This document shows, piece after piece, positions 38,122-47,227 of a DNA stretch of 64,000 nucleotides. The first letter of the stretch is position 1. Each line of letters starts with the position of its first letter. A program made the position numbers and the translations under genes. The notes under the pieces were generated by a model. The model saw only the letters and a list, made by a program, of their open reading frames with translations, had not been told where the DNA came from and made no database searches. The DNA is from Chelatococcus albus (lineage in GTDB: Bacteria; Pseudomonadota; Alphaproteobacteria; Rhizobiales; Beijerinckiaceae): NCBI RefSeq assembly GCF_030067675.1, contig NZ_JASJEV010000008.1:62001-126000 (forward strand). The letters are read 5' to 3'.

Positions 38122-38680
38122 CACGTCACGCCAGCGTCTGTTCGAGGGCTTTCTGGCGCTGTTCTTCTTTGGCCTGACCATTCCGGCGGCGAACTGGCTC
38201 ATTGGCAATGCCGGCACGACCTGCGTACCGAACGGTCCGTGCCTCATTCCCGTGGCGCCGGGCATCATGGCGCCGAGCGGCGTGTTGATGATCGGCGTGG
38301 CGCTCGTGCTGCGCGACCTGGTGCAGCGCCGGCTCGGCGCCAAGGCAGCGCTCGCGGCGATCGCGGCCGGGGCGGCGCTCTCGGCCCTTCTCGCGCCGCC
38401 CACGATCGTGGTGGCGTCGGCGCTCGCCTTCCTGCTCTCGGAGCTCGCGGACTTCGCCGTCTACACGCCCCTGCAGCGCCGCCGCTTCGTCACCGCCGTC
38501 CTGCTGTCGAGCCTCGTCGGCCTCGTCGTCGACAGCATGGTCTTTCTCTACGTCGCCTTCGGCAGCCTCGAATTCCTCCTCGGGCAGGTGATCGGCAAGG
38601 CATGGATGGTGCTGCTTGCCCTGCCCTTCGTCTACTGGCTGCGCAGTCGCGACGCGCGCCGCGGCCTCGTGCCTGCCTGA
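38114..38680 (+). CDS. VUT-family transporter, queuosine-precursor transporter-like
   Basis: This hydrophobic protein of 188 residues has about six helices and a family-typical [17 protein letters not shown] segment near residue 112 and [16 protein letters not shown] near 138. Family knowledge: VUT (YhhQ) proteins import queuosine precursors in the inner membrane. The overlap with queC supports a link with 7-deazaguanine metabolism. It is shorter than E. coli YhhQ, with a conserved CVPNGPC near residue 37 of unclear role. Confidence 0.8.
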   Translation: MTDTSRQRLFEGFLALFFFGLTIPAANWLIGNAGTTCVPNGPCLIPVAPGIMAPSGVLMIGVALVLRDLVQRRLGAKAALAAIAAGAALSALLAPPTIVVASALAFLLSELADFAVYTPLQRRRFVTAVLLSSLVGLVVDSMVFLYVAFGSLEFLLGQVIGKAWMVLLALPFVYWLRSRDARRGLVPA

Positions 38681-38783
38681 GTCCGCGGCAGCCTCGCGTT
38701 GCGCAACGGCGGCATTGCTGCTAAAGGCACGCGCGCGCCCGCCAGACACCCCTGGAGGCACGGGCGCGCTTCTCGCAAGAACG

Positions 38784-38832
38784 GGCCGCAGCGATGCGGC
38801 CAGGAAGCCAAGGGCCGCGCGCGAGCGCGGCC
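38784..38832 (+). ncRNA. Two GNRA-capped hairpins in the rplY leader
   Basis: GGCCGCA-gcga-TGCGGCC (38784-38801) and GGCCGCGC-gcga-GCGCGGCC (38813-38832) are two perfect hairpins with the same GCGA tetraloop, separated by 11 bases. They end 33 bases before the start codon of L25 and leave the ribosome site open. The paired design suggests an RNA leader that binds protein, perhaps L25 itself (inference). Confidence 0.5.
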
Positions 38833-38865
38833 GTCGGCGTTCCGAAGCAACGAAGGATCTACGTC

Positions 38866-39501
38866 ATGACCGCCGCCAAGCAGCTCAAGGCCGAGGCGCG
38901 CGACCGGGTCGGCAAGGGGGCCGCCCGTGCCGCCCGTCGCGCCGGCAAGGTTCCCGCCGTCATCTACGGCGCGGGTGAAGCCGCCCAGCCGATCGCGCTC
39001 GACTTCAACCAGACGAAGCAGCTCATCTTCGCCGGCCACTTCCTCACGACGGTGTTCGAGATCGAGGTCGACGGCAAGAAGACGCGGGTCATCCCGCGCG
39101 ACTACCAGCTCGACCCGGTGAAGGACACCCCCGTCCACATCGACTTCCTGCGCGTCGCCAGGGACGCCAAGGTGGCGGTCGAGGTGCCCGTGCACTTCGT
39201 CAACCAGGAAGCCTCGCCCGGCATCAAGCGCGGCGGCGTGCTCAACATCGTGCATCACGCCATCGAGCTCTCCGTGCCGGTGGACGCCATCCCCGAATTC
39301 GTCGAGGTGGATCTGAAGGGCCTCGACATCGGCGCGTCGATCCATCTCGACGGCGTGAAGCTGCCCGCCGGCGCGCAGGCGACGACGCAGGAGAAGGACT
39401 TCACGGTGGCGACCATCGCCGCCCCGTCGAAGCTCGCCGCTGAGGCAGCCGAAGCCGGCGAAGCCGCCGAGGCCACTCCGGCCGCCGAAGAGAAGAAGTA
39501 A
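38866..39501 (+). CDS. rplY: 50S ribosomal protein L25/general stress protein Ctc
   Basis: The 211-residue long form of L25 (CTC type) has the N-terminal 5S rRNA-binding domain (AEARDRVGKGAARAARRAGKVPAVIYG in parts; VPAVIYG near residue 27), the IPRDYQLDPVKDTPVHIDFLRV segment, and the C-terminal TL5-like beta domain. The Ala/Glu-rich tail is usual for Rhizobiales. GAAGGA eight bases ahead of 38866 fixes the start. It stands alone with a structured leader and a strong palindrome behind. Confidence 0.96.
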   Translation: MTAAKQLKAEARDRVGKGAARAARRAGKVPAVIYGAGEAAQPIALDFNQTKQLIFAGHFLTTVFEIEVDGKKTRVIPRDYQLDPVKDTPVHIDFLRVARDAKVAVEVPVHFVNQEASPGIKRGGVLNIVHHAIELSVPVDAIPEFVEVDLKGLDIGASIHLDGVKLPAGAQATTQEKDFTVATIAAPSKLAAEAAEAGEAAEATPAAEEKK

Positions 39502-39522
39502 GCGCCGCGCGCGTCTTGCGGG

Positions 39523-39544
39523 AAGCCGCGTCGCGACGCGGCTT
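39523..39544 (+). terminator. Perfect palindrome after rplY
   Basis: AAGCCGCGTCG and CGACGCGGCTT (39523-39544) make an 11-bp perfect palindrome beginning 22 bases after the stop, followed by TTCACTT. It is a likely terminator with a weak T-run. Confidence 0.6.
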
Positions 39545-39580
39545 TCACTTCCGGCCGGCCGGGACGCGCCGGCCTCCAGG

Positions 39581-39608
39581 GCTCGATCCAGATGTTTCTG
39601 GGTCGAGC
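39581..39608. repeat. Hairpin of an intergenic mosaic element, first part
   Basis: GCTCGATCCAGA and TCTGGGTCGAGC (39581-39592, 39597-39608) pair with one G-T pair and a TGTT loop; the T-rich TTTATAAGTTT follows. It could be a second terminator on the plus strand. Confidence 0.55.
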
Positions 39609-39619
39609 TTTATAAGTTT

Positions 39620-39761
39620 GAGCGGAATGGGACGGAAAACCGGCGCCCACTGGTCCTCATCCCGCTCCAGAGCATTGTCCGCCGATGTGGACACGCGTCG
39701 GCGGAGAAAATGCTCTTCCATTGGAGAGTTGGACGCGCCTTCCGATCGAATGAGATCGGAA
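39620..39761. repeat. Palindromic intergenic repeat element (three stem-loops)
   Basis: Three structures lie in series. First, GAGCGG (39620) to CCCGCTC (39667) is an imperfect arm pair. Second, GAGCATT-gTCCGCCGA and TCGGCGGA-gaAAATGCTC (39670-39715) make a near-perfect stem. Third, TTCCGATC and GATCGGAA (39740-39761) pair perfectly. The wording GGAATGGGACGGAAAACCGG and TTGTCCGCCGATGTGGACA matches, from memory, an intergenic element frequent in Methylobacterium-like genomes. It fills the gap before pth, so it ends just ahead of that gene's start. Confidence 0.55.
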
Positions 39762-39795
39762 CGCACTGTTGTCGCCGTTACCTGAGATTGGTCCC

Positions 39796-40410
39796 ATGCT
39801 CCTCCTCGTCGGGCTCGGCAATCCCGGGGCGCGCTACGCCCGCAACCGCCACAACATCGGCTTCATGGCCGTGGAGGCGATTGCCCGCGCCCACAATGCC
39901 GCACCCTGGCGCCAGCGATTCCAGGGCCTCGTGAGCGAGGCGACGATCGGCGGCGAGCGTGCGCTCCTGCTCCTGCCGCAGACCTACATGAACGAGTCCG
40001 GCCGGGCCGTGTCGGAAGCTGCGCGCTTCTTCAAGATCCCGCTCACCGACATCGTCGTGTTCCACGACGAGCTCGACCTGCCACCCGCGAAGCTGCGCAT
40101 GAAGACCGGGGGCGGCAATGCCGGCCATAACGGCCTGCGCTCGATCACCGCCCAGGTCGGCAATGACTATCGCCGCGCGCGCCTCGGCATCGGCCATCCG
40201 GGTGACAAGGCACTGGTGCACGCCTATGTCCTGAACGACTTCGGGCGCAGCGAGGAGCCGTGGGTCGAGGACCTGTGCCGCGCCGTGGCGGATTTCGCAC
40301 CCCTCCTCGCCAAGGGCGACGATTCGACCTTCCAGAACAAGGTGCATCTCGCCATGGAAGGGCGCGGCTGGACGGATGTGAAGCGCGTTGGCGAACGCGC
40401 GAAGGAGTAG
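39796..40410 (+). CDS. pth: Peptidyl-tRNA hydrolase
   Basis: This 204-residue enzyme shows [22 protein letters not shown] (in parts, with catalytic His near residue 21) and the second signature [10 protein letters not shown] near 65. [14 protein letters not shown] near residue 92 holds the catalytic Asp, and [12 protein letters not shown] follows. Known role: release of peptides from tRNA after drop-off. It sits next to ychF with four bases between. No clear ribosome site is visible; the ATG at 39796 gives the family N-terminus. Confidence 0.97.
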   Translation: MLLLVGLGNPGARYARNRHNIGFMAVEAIARAHNAAPWRQRFQGLVSEATIGGERALLLLPQTYMNESGRAVSEAARFFKIPLTDIVVFHDELDLPPAKLRMKTGGGNAGHNGLRSITAQVGNDYRRARLGIGHPGDKALVHAYVLNDFGRSEEPWVEDLCRAVADFAPLLAKGDDSTFQNKVHLAMEGRGWTDVKRVGERAKE

Positions 40411-40414
40411 GAGC

Positions 40415-41512
40415 ATGGGTTTCAAGTGCGGCATCGTCGGCCTGCCGAACGTCGGCAAGTCGACCCTGTTCAATGCGCTGACGCAGACGGCGGCCGCGCA
40501 GGCGGCGAACTATCCGTTCTGCACCATCGAGCCGAACGTGGGCGACGTCGCCGTCCCCGACCCGCGCCTCGAGGCGCTCGCCGGTATCGCCGGCTCGGCC
40601 GCCATCATTCCGACGCGCCTCACCTTCGTCGACATCGCCGGCCTCGTGCGCGGCGCCTCCAAGGGTGAGGGCCTCGGCAACCAGTTCCTCGCCAACATCC
40701 GCGAGGTGGACGCCATTGCCCACGTGGTGCGCTGTTTCGAGGACGGCGACGTGACCCATGTCGAGGGCAAGGTCGATCCCATCGCCGACATCGAGACGAT
40801 CGAGACCGAGCTCATGCTCGCCGATCTCGAAAGCCTGGAGAAGCGCGTGCCTGCGCTCGAGAAGAAGGCCCGCGGCGGCGACAAGGAGGCGAAGGAGAAC
40901 CTCGATCTCGTCAACCGCGCCCTCCTGCTCCTGCGCGAGGGCCAGCCGGCCCGCCTCGTCGAGCGCAAGCCGGAGGAGGAGCGCGCCTTCGCCATGCTCG
41001 GCCTGATGACCGCAAAACCCGTGCTCTACGTCTGCAACGTGGACGAGGCCTCCGCCCAGAGCGGCAACGAATTCTCCGCCAAGGTCTTCGAGCGCGCCGC
41101 CGCCGAGGGCGCCAAGGCCGTCGTCGTCTCGGCCAAGATCGAGAGCGAGATCGCCGTCCTGCCGCTGGAGGAGCAGAAAGACTATCTCGAGGCGATCGGC
41201 CTCGAGGAGCCCGGCCTCAACCGCGTCATCCGCGCCGGCTACGATCTGCTGGGCCTTATCACCTACTTCACCGTGGGGCCCAAGGAGGCGCGCGCCTGGA
41301 CCATCACGAAGGGCACCAAGGCGCCGCAGGCCGCCGGCGTCATCCACACCGACTTCGAGAAGGGCTTCATCCGGGCCGAGACCATCGCCTACGGCGACTA
41401 TATCTCGCTCAAGGGCGAAAGCGGCGCACGCGACAGCGGCAAGCTGCGCCTCGAAGGCAAGGAGTACACCGTCGCCGACGGCGACGTGATGCACTTCCGC
41501 TTCGCCAACTGA
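40415..41512 (+). CDS. ychF: Ribosome-binding ATPase YchF (Obg family)
   Basis: The 365-residue protein has Walker [15 protein letters not shown] (residues 9-22), the [10 protein letters not shown] switch region, [22 protein letters not shown] near 70-92, NVDE as G4-like (specific for ATP binding), and the TGS domain at the C-terminus ([23 protein letters not shown]). Length is typical. GAAGGAG ahead of 40415 is a strong ribosome site. It is co-transcribed with pth as in most proteobacteria. Confidence 0.97.
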   Translation: MGFKCGIVGLPNVGKSTLFNALTQTAAAQAANYPFCTIEPNVGDVAVPDPRLEALAGIAGSAAIIPTRLTFVDIAGLVRGASKGEGLGNQFLANIREVDAIAHVVRCFEDGDVTHVEGKVDPIADIETIETELMLADLESLEKRVPALEKKARGGDKEAKENLDLVNRALLLLREGQPARLVERKPEEERAFAMLGLMTAKPVLYVCNVDEASAQSGNEFSAKVFERAAAEGAKAVVVSAKIESEIAVLPLEEQKDYLEAIGLEEPGLNRVIRAGYDLLGLITYFTVGPKEARAWTITKGTKAPQAAGVIHTDFEKGFIRAETIAYGDYISLKGESGARDSGKLRLEGKEYTVADGDVMHFRFAN

Positions 41513-41531
41513 GCCGGCACGTGGGGCGGAC

Positions 41532-42200
41532 ATGCTGATCCACCGCCGCCACGACTGGTCGCTCACCCCCACTGAGGCGATCGCGCTGCAGCAGGAGCTG
41601 CGGCGTGAGATCATCGCCGACCGCCCGATCGACCTCGACGCCGTGCGCCTCGTTGCCGGCGTCGACGTGAGCGTGAAGAACGGCCTGTCGCACGCGGCCG
41701 TGGTGGTGGCAACCTTTCCCGACTTCCGCGTGGTGGAAACGGCCTGCGCGAGCGCGGCCACGCCCTTCCCTTACGTGCCGGGCCTCCTGAGCTTCCGCGA
41801 GGGACCGGTGCTGGCGGAGGCCTTCGCCCGACTGGAAAGCGAGCCCGACGTCTTCCTTTTCGACGGCATGGGCATCGCCCACCCGCGCCGCATCGGCATC
41901 GCGAGCCACATGGGGCTGTGGCTCGCGCGGCCCACGGTCGGCTGCGGCAAGACGCTTCTCTGCGGTCGTCACGGGCCGCTCGGCCCCGAGCGGGGCGCGG
42001 CCGCCCCCCTCGTCGACAACGGCGAGATCATCGGCATGGCGCTGCGCACGCGCGCAGGCACCAAGCCCGTGTTCATCTCGCCCGGCCATCTCGTCGATCT
42101 CGCCACAGCGGTCGCGCTCGTGCTGCGCTGCGCGCCGAAGTTCCGATTGCCCGAACCCATCCGTCTCGCGCACCAGGCAGCCGGCAGCTTCCCGACCTGA
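41532..42200 (+). CDS. nfi: Endonuclease V
   Basis: This 222-residue enzyme has VAGVDVSVKNG near residues 38-48 (catalytic Asp), FPYVPGLLSFREGP near residue 85 with the conserved Glu, and FLFDGMGIAHPRRIGIASHMG near residue 117 (catalytic Asp and the His/Arg that bind inosine DNA). Known role: cuts one base 3' of deoxyinosine. The gene follows ychF by 19 bases. It is unlikely to be another nuclease. Confidence 0.94.
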   Translation: MLIHRRHDWSLTPTEAIALQQELRREIIADRPIDLDAVRLVAGVDVSVKNGLSHAAVVVATFPDFRVVETACASAATPFPYVPGLLSFREGPVLAEAFARLESEPDVFLFDGMGIAHPRRIGIASHMGLWLARPTVGCGKTLLCGRHGPLGPERGAAAPLVDNGEIIGMALRTRAGTKPVFISPGHLVDLATAVALVLRCAPKFRLPEPIRLAHQAAGSFPT

Positions 42201-42333
42201 ACGGGTGCACTGGCCGCGCATTTCGTGTAGATGCACAGATCGAGCTATGCACCGATGCGGGACGCCAGACGGCTGCAGCCGTGCTATTGCCGTCGACGAC
42301 CGTGATGTGCCTGCATCCTAGAGCCCGCGCCCC

Positions 42334-43344
42334 ATGCCGACCATCTACTTCGAGGATTTCTCGCCCGGCACCGTGACGACCTTCGGCGCACGTCGCGTCG
42401 ACCAGGAGGAGATCATCGCCTTCGCGCGCGAGTTCGACCCCCAGCCGATGCACGTCGACCCGGAGGCGGCCAAGGAGAGCTTCCTTGGCACGCTCATCGG
42501 CTCGGGCTGGCACTCCTGCGCCCTCCTCATGCGCATGGCCGCCGATGACTTCATCCTCGATGCCGCCTCCATGGGCTCGCCCGGCATCGAGGAAGTGCGC
42601 TGGCTCAAGCCGCTGAAGCCGGGCGACAGGCTCTCCGTGCGCCGCACGATCCTGGAGGCTCGCGCGTCGGAGAGCCGGCCCCAGATGGGTCTCGTGCGCT
42701 TCCGCTTCGACCTGATGAACGGCGGTGAGGACCCACTCATGACCCAGACGAACTGGATCATGTTCGGGCGCCGCGGCGCCGCGCCGTCCTATCCACCGAG
42801 CGGAAGGGGGCCGATGCAGGCCGCTGCTTCCATGCCCGCCGCCGCGTCCGAGCCGCAGGACATCGGGCCCACGCCTTTCCTCGAGGACCTTGCGCCGGGC
42901 AACGTTACCGATCTCGGTGCCTATCACTTCACCGCCGAGGAGATCGTACGCTTCGCGCAGGCCTTCGATCCCCAGCCCTTCCACACCGATGCGGAAGCGG
43001 CGAGGGAGAGCCACTTCGGTGCGCTCTGCGCCTCCGGCTGGCATACAGCGGCGGTGTGGATGAAGCTGATGGCCGGCCATGCGGAGCGGCAGATGCGCGC
43101 GGCCGCCGCCACGGGCCGCCCCTCGGCCCGCCTCGGCCCCTCCCCCGGGTTCAGCGACCTCAAGTGGTCGAAGCCGGTCTATGCCGGCGACACGCTCCGC
43201 TACCGCACCGAGATCGTCTCCGCGCGACCGTCCCTCACGCGCCCGCAGTGGGGCATCGTCACCCACCACAATACGGCCGAGAATCAGCGCGGCGAGCGGG
43301 TCTTCGAGTTCACCGGCCGGGCCTTCTGGGAGAGGCGGTCGTAG
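42334..43344 (+). CDS. Double MaoC (hotdog) dehydratase-like protein
   Basis: The 336-residue protein contains two MaoC-like units in one chain: residues 1-150 with FAREFDPQPMHVD and SGWHSCALLMRM, and residues 175-335 with FAQAFDPQPFHTD and SGWHTAAVWMKL. Both hold the conserved Asp and His of hydratase type 2 catalytic sites. A linker of about 25 Ala/Pro/Met-rich residues connects them. In many relatives these are two adjacent genes of about 150 residues (from memory). Likely role: enoyl-CoA hydration or a similar acyl-CoA step; substrate unknown. Confidence 0.85.
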   Translation: MPTIYFEDFSPGTVTTFGARRVDQEEIIAFAREFDPQPMHVDPEAAKESFLGTLIGSGWHSCALLMRMAADDFILDAASMGSPGIEEVRWLKPLKPGDRLSVRRTILEARASESRPQMGLVRFRFDLMNGGEDPLMTQTNWIMFGRRGAAPSYPPSGRGPMQAAASMPAAASEPQDIGPTPFLEDLAPGNVTDLGAYHFTAEEIVRFAQAFDPQPFHTDAEAARESHFGALCASGWHTAAVWMKLMAGHAERQMRAAAATGRPSARLGPSPGFSDLKWSKPVYAGDTLRYRTEIVSARPSLTRPQWGIVTHHNTAENQRGERVFEFTGRAFWERRS

Positions 43345-43364
43345 GCCGCCGGCGCGGGCGTCGC

Positions 43365-43910
43365 TCAGTGCCCCTCGAAGGCGATGAGAGTGCGGACCGT
43401 CACACCCATCTCGCGCAGCTTCTGCGCCCCGCCGAGTTCCGGAAGGTCGATGACGAAGACGGCGGCGACGACTTCCGCCCCCATCTTGCGCAGGAGCTGC
43501 ACGGCCCCTCCCGCCGTGCCGCCGGTGGCGATGAGATCGTCGACGAGGATGACGCGGTCACCCGGCGCAATCGCATCCCGGTGCATCTCCATCTCGTCGA
43601 CACCGTATTCCAGCGAATAGACGATGCGCACCGTCTCGTGCGGCAGCTTGCCCTTCTTGCGGATGGGCACGAAGCCGGCCGAGAGCTGGTGTGCCACCGC
43701 ACCGCCGAGGATGAAGCCGCGCGCCTCGATGCCCGCCACCTTGTCGATCTTGGACCCGGGCCAGGGCTGCACCAGCTTGTCCACCACCCGGCGGAAGGCG
43801 CGCGCATTGCCGAGCAGGGTCGTGATGTCGCGGAAAATCACCCCCGGCCTCGGATAGTCCGGAATCGAGCGGATCGTGCTCTTCAGGTCCGTCAACAGCC
43901 GCTCGTCCAT
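43365..43910 (-). CDS. apt: Adenine phosphoribosyltransferase
   Basis: The product of 181 residues shows [15 protein letters not shown] near the N-terminus, [13 protein letters not shown] near residue 59, and the PRPP-binding [17 protein letters not shown] near residue 120. This is the Apt type I pattern. Known reaction: adenine plus PRPP gives AMP. GAGGCGAGGC just ahead of 43910 is the ribosome site. It lies 65 bases after mtnP, which produces adenine. Confidence 0.96.
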   Translation of the reverse strand: MDERLLTDLKSTIRSIPDYPRPGVIFRDITTLLGNARAFRRVVDKLVQPWPGSKIDKVAGIEARGFILGGAVAHQLSAGFVPIRKKGKLPHETVRIVYSLEYGVDEMEMHRDAIAPGDRVILVDDLIATGGTAGGAVQLLRKMGAEVVAAVFVIDLPELGGAQKLREMGVTVRTLIAFEGH

Positions 43911-43975
43911 GCCTCGCCTCGCTCTGCCGCTTCCCGTGTACCCGGGCCGCATTCGGCAGACCGCGGGGCCCTCCG

Positions 43976-44854
43976 TCAAGGCCGTCCGAGCACCCGGCCC
44001 GCGACCGCGTCGAGGCGCGCGAGGATCCTCGGGTCGCGCATCTCGGGTGCCGTCATGATGGCCCCGTCGAGGGCGCGATCGGACCCGACCGGACAGGGCT
44101 CGTGCTCGGCGGGAAAATCGCGGGCCAGCCGGGCGAGGAGGCGCTGCGCCTTCTCCACGTTCCGCTCGAGCATGTCGACGACGGCTGCGACGTCCACGGG
44201 TCCGTGCTCATCGTGCCAGCAGTCGTAGTCGGTCACCATGGCGACGGCCGCATAGGTCATCTCGGCCTCGCGCGCCAGCTTGGCCTCCGGCATCGCGGTC
44301 ATGCCGATGACGTCGTAGCCGGCTGCCCGGTAGCCGAGCGATTCGGCGCGGGAGGAGAACTGCGGCCCCTCGATGCAGACATAGGTTCCGCCCGCCTGAT
44401 GCCTGATGCCCTCCGCCTCGGCTGCGGCCACGAGCCGGGCGGCGAGGCGCGGGCCCACGGGATGGGCCATGGAGACGTGGGCGACGCAGCCGCGGCCGAA
44501 GAAGGAGCCCTGCCGCCGATGTGTGCGGTCGACAAACTGGTCGGCGAGCACGAATGCGCCCGGCGCGAGGTCCTCCCTGAAGGAGCCACAGGCCGACAGG
44601 GACACGAGGTCGGTGACGCCCGCTCGTTTCAGGGCGTCGATGTTGGCACGGTAGTCGATGTCGGACGGCGACAGGCGATGGCCGCGCCCGTGCCTCGGCA
44701 GGAAGACGACCTGGGCCGAGCCGATGCGACCGAAGCGGAGCGCATCCGACGGTTCGCCCCACGGGCTCGCGATCCGCTCTTCGCGCACGTCCTCGAGACC
44801 GGGCAGGTCGTAGACCCCCGAACCGCCGATGATGCCGAGAACAGCTTTGGCCAT
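43976..44854 (-). CDS. mtnP: S-methyl-5'-thioadenosine phosphorylase
   Basis: This 292-residue phosphorylase has [18 protein letters not shown] at the start, phosphate-binding [22 protein letters not shown] (in parts: RHGRGH), [13 protein letters not shown], and [11 protein letters not shown] near residue 171 with the ribose contact. [14 protein letters not shown] matches MTAP rather than PNP. Known reaction: methylthioadenosine to adenine and methylthioribose 1-phosphate. GGGGAGGAGGGGAG ahead of the ATG is a very strong ribosome site. Confidence 0.94.
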   Translation of the reverse strand: MAKAVLGIIGGSGVYDLPGLEDVREERIASPWGEPSDALRFGRIGSAQVVFLPRHGRGHRLSPSDIDYRANIDALKRAGVTDLVSLSACGSFREDLAPGAFVLADQFVDRTHRRQGSFFGRGCVAHVSMAHPVGPRLAARLVAAAEAEGIRHQAGGTYVCIEGPQFSSRAESLGYRAAGYDVIGMTAMPEAKLAREAEMTYAAVAMVTDYDCWHDEHGPVDVAAVVDMLERNVEKAQRLLARLARDFPAEHEPCPVGSDRALDGAIMTAPEMRDPRILARLDAVAGRVLGRP

Positions 44855-44945
44855 GCTCCCCTCCTCCCCCCATCCCGCAGAAGGCGGCGGCCGGTGTCAA
44901 CGCGGCATGCGCATGACACCGCGGCGAAGGACCTGCACCAAAGAC

Positions 44946-44970
44946 AAAGGGCCCCTGCGAGGGGCCCTTT
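44946..44970 (-). terminator. Terminator of the petABC operon
   Basis: AAAGGGCCCCT (44946-44956) and AGGGGCCCTTT (44960-44970) pair perfectly around GCG. On the minus strand TTTGTCTTTGG follows. It lies 33 bases after the petC stop. Confidence 0.9.
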
Positions 44971-45002
44971 GGACGTCGATCCCGGATTATGCCGTCAGCC
45001 GG

Positions 45003-45863
45003 TCAGGCGTGCGCCTCGTCGTGCACGCGCGCCCAGATCTTCTTCTTCGTGAAGTAGAGCAGGCCGGCGAAGACGATGAGGAAGAGGATGACCTTGAAGC
45101 CCATGGCCTTGCGCGCCTCGAGATGCGGCTCGGCGGCCCACATCATGAAGGCGGTCACATCCTTGGCGTACTGATCAACCGTCTCGGGCGCGGCCGGCTT
45201 GCCATCGGGCCCCTTCGGATATTCCACCTGGCCGTCGGACAGCGGCTTCGGCATCGCGATGGCGTTGCCAGCCATGTATTTGTTGTAGCTCTGCCCCGGC
45301 TGCAGGGGGAAACCCTGCGGCGGATCGGCATAGCCAGTCAGCAGCGCGTGGATGTAGTCCGGACCCTGCTCCTGGTACTGGGTGACGATGTCGAACAGGA
45401 ACCAGGGGAAGCCGCGCTCGTAGGTGCGCGCCTTGGCGAGCACCGAGAAGTCCGGCGGATAGGCGCCGCCATTGGCGGCGCGGGCGGCGTTCTCATTCGG
45501 GAAAGGCGCCGGGAAGCGGTCCGCCGGCCGGCCGGGCCGCTCGAACATCTCGCCCTGATCATTCGGCCCGTCCTTGATCTTGTACTCGGCAGCGAGCGCC
45601 TTGATCTGGGCTTCCGAGAAGCCGGGGCCGCCGGGCTCCGCAAGGTTGCGGAAGGCGACGCGGCTCATGGCGTGGCAGCTCGAGCAGACCTCGCGGTAGA
45701 CCTTGAAGCCGCGCTGCAGCTGCGCACGGTCGAAGGTGCCGAACGGGCCGGCAAAGCTCCACGAGACGCGCGGCGGCTTCTCCGTGCCGGAGGCGTGCGC
45801 CGGAGCGAAGGCGGCGAGGGTGGCCGCCAGAGCACCGGCGATGAGGAGGGTCGTCTTCTTCAT
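45003..45863 (-). CDS. petC: Cytochrome c1
   Basis: The 286-residue precursor has a signal peptide (KKTTLLIAGALAATLAAFA), heme attachment CSSCH at residues 60-64, the axial Met ligand near residue 210 in NAIAMPKPLSDG, and a single C-terminal membrane anchor (VILFLIVFAGLLYF). Known role: electron acceptor of the Rieske protein in the bc1 complex, facing the periplasm. GGGGA eight bases before 45863 selects this start among a longer open frame. Last gene of the operon. Confidence 0.97.
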   Translation of the reverse strand: MKKTTLLIAGALAATLAAFAPAHASGTEKPPRVSWSFAGPFGTFDRAQLQRGFKVYREVCSSCHAMSRVAFRNLAEPGGPGFSEAQIKALAAEYKIKDGPNDQGEMFERPGRPADRFPAPFPNENAARAANGGAYPPDFSVLAKARTYERGFPWFLFDIVTQYQEQGPDYIHALLTGYADPPQGFPLQPGQSYNKYMAGNAIAMPKPLSDGQVEYPKGPDGKPAAPETVDQYAKDVTAFMMWAAEPHLEARKAMGFKVILFLIVFAGLLYFTKKKIWARVHDEAHA

Positions 45864-45891
45864 TTCGTCAGTTCCCCTGCCCCGATCCGTC

Positions 45892-47175
45892 TCACTTCTT
45901 GCTCGGCGCGGACGCCGCGCCCATGGCGACCGCCGCGGCCGCCCCGCCGCCGTGCTTGGCGAGCACCGCATCCGCGATGGAGGCCGGCACCGGCCTCGGC
46001 GTCTCGAAGAGGCCGAGAAGCGGCAGGATGACGAGGAAGTGGATGAAGTAGTAGGCGGTGAGCACGCGCGCGGCGATCACGTAGCCGCCCTCCGGCGGCA
46101 TGGCGCCGAGATAGCCGAGGCCGACGCAGACCGCGACGAAGACCCAGAAGAACTGCTTGAACAGCGGACGGTAGACCGCCGAGCGCACCTTCGAGGTGTC
46201 GAGCCAGGGCAGGAAGACGAGCACCGCGATCGAGCTGAACATGGCGATGACGCCCATCAGCTTGTTCGGGATGGCGCGCAGGATGGCGTAGAATGGCAGG
46301 AAGTACCATTCCGGCACGATGTGCGCCGGCGTCACCGCCGGATTGGCCTCGGTGTAGTTGTCCGCGTGGCCGAGGTAGTTCGGCACGTAGAACACGAACC
46401 AGGCGAAGACCACGAGGAAGCAGACGAGGCCGAAGGCATCCTTCACGGTCGCATAGGGCGTGAAGGGCACGGCGTCCTTCGCCGGGTTCTTGATATCGAC
46501 GCCCGTCGGGTTGTTCTGACCGACGACGTGCAGCGCCCACACGTGCAGGGCGACGACGCCCGCGATCATGAACGGCAGCAGGTAGTGCAGCGAGAAGAAG
46601 CGGTTGAGCGTCGGGTTGTCGACGGAATAGCCACCCCACAGCCAGGTGACGATCGGCTCACCGACGATGGGCAGCGCCGAGAACAGGTTGGTGATGACGG
46701 TGGCGCCCCAGAAGCTCATCTGCCCCCACGGCAGAACGTAGCCCATGAATGCCGTGGCCATCATCAGCAGGAAGATGATGACGCCGAGGATCCACAGCAC
46801 CTCGCGCGGCGCCTTGTAGGAGCCGTAGTACATGCCGCGGAACATGTGGATGTAGACGGCGATGAAGAACATCGACGCGCCGTTGGCGTGCAGATAGCGC
46901 AGGAGCCAGCCGTAATTCACGTCGCGCATGATGTGCTCGACGGAAGAGAAGGCCATGGTCGCATGCGGCGTGTAGTGCATGACGAGGACGATGCCCGTCA
47001 CGATCTGCGCCACCAGCATGAAGGACAGGATGCCGCCGAAGGTCCAGAGGTAGTTCAGGTTCCGGGGCGTCGGATAGGCCACGAAGGACGAGTGGATGAG
47101 GCCGAAGAGGGGCAGCCGGCTCTCGAACCACTTCATGACCGGGCTTTTCGGAACGTAGGTCGAATGTCCGCTCAT
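45892..47175 (-). CDS. petB: Cytochrome b of the bc1 complex
   Basis: This 427-residue, eight-helix protein contains the PEWY motif of the Qo site, the heme-ligand region [19 protein letters not shown], the [21 protein letters not shown] signature and [13 protein letters not shown] with the second ligand pair. It is the common alphaproteobacterial fbcB form. It catalyses quinol oxidation and reduction across the inner membrane. An Ala/Gly-rich tail ([16 protein letters not shown]) is present, a little longer than usual. Confidence 0.98.
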   Translation of the reverse strand: MSGHSTYVPKSPVMKWFESRLPLFGLIHSSFVAYPTPRNLNYLWTFGGILSFMLVAQIVTGIVLVMHYTPHATMAFSSVEHIMRDVNYGWLLRYLHANGASMFFIAVYIHMFRGMYYGSYKAPREVLWILGVIIFLLMMATAFMGYVLPWGQMSFWGATVITNLFSALPIVGEPIVTWLWGGYSVDNPTLNRFFSLHYLLPFMIAGVVALHVWALHVVGQNNPTGVDIKNPAKDAVPFTPYATVKDAFGLVCFLVVFAWFVFYVPNYLGHADNYTEANPAVTPAHIVPEWYFLPFYAILRAIPNKLMGVIAMFSSIAVLVFLPWLDTSKVRSAVYRPLFKQFFWVFVAVCVGLGYLGAMPPEGGYVIAARVLTAYYFIHFLVILPLLGLFETPRPVPASIADAVLAKHGGGAAAAVAMGAASAPSKK

Positions 47176-47227
47176 TGCTGGGTCGCCTGATGTTGCGCGG
47201 GTTCCGTTGGGGCGGCGTCGAGCTGCC

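Noticed and set aside
45703-47190. 495-residue plus-strand frame over petB
   Set aside because: Antisense to cytochrome b with all its motifs.
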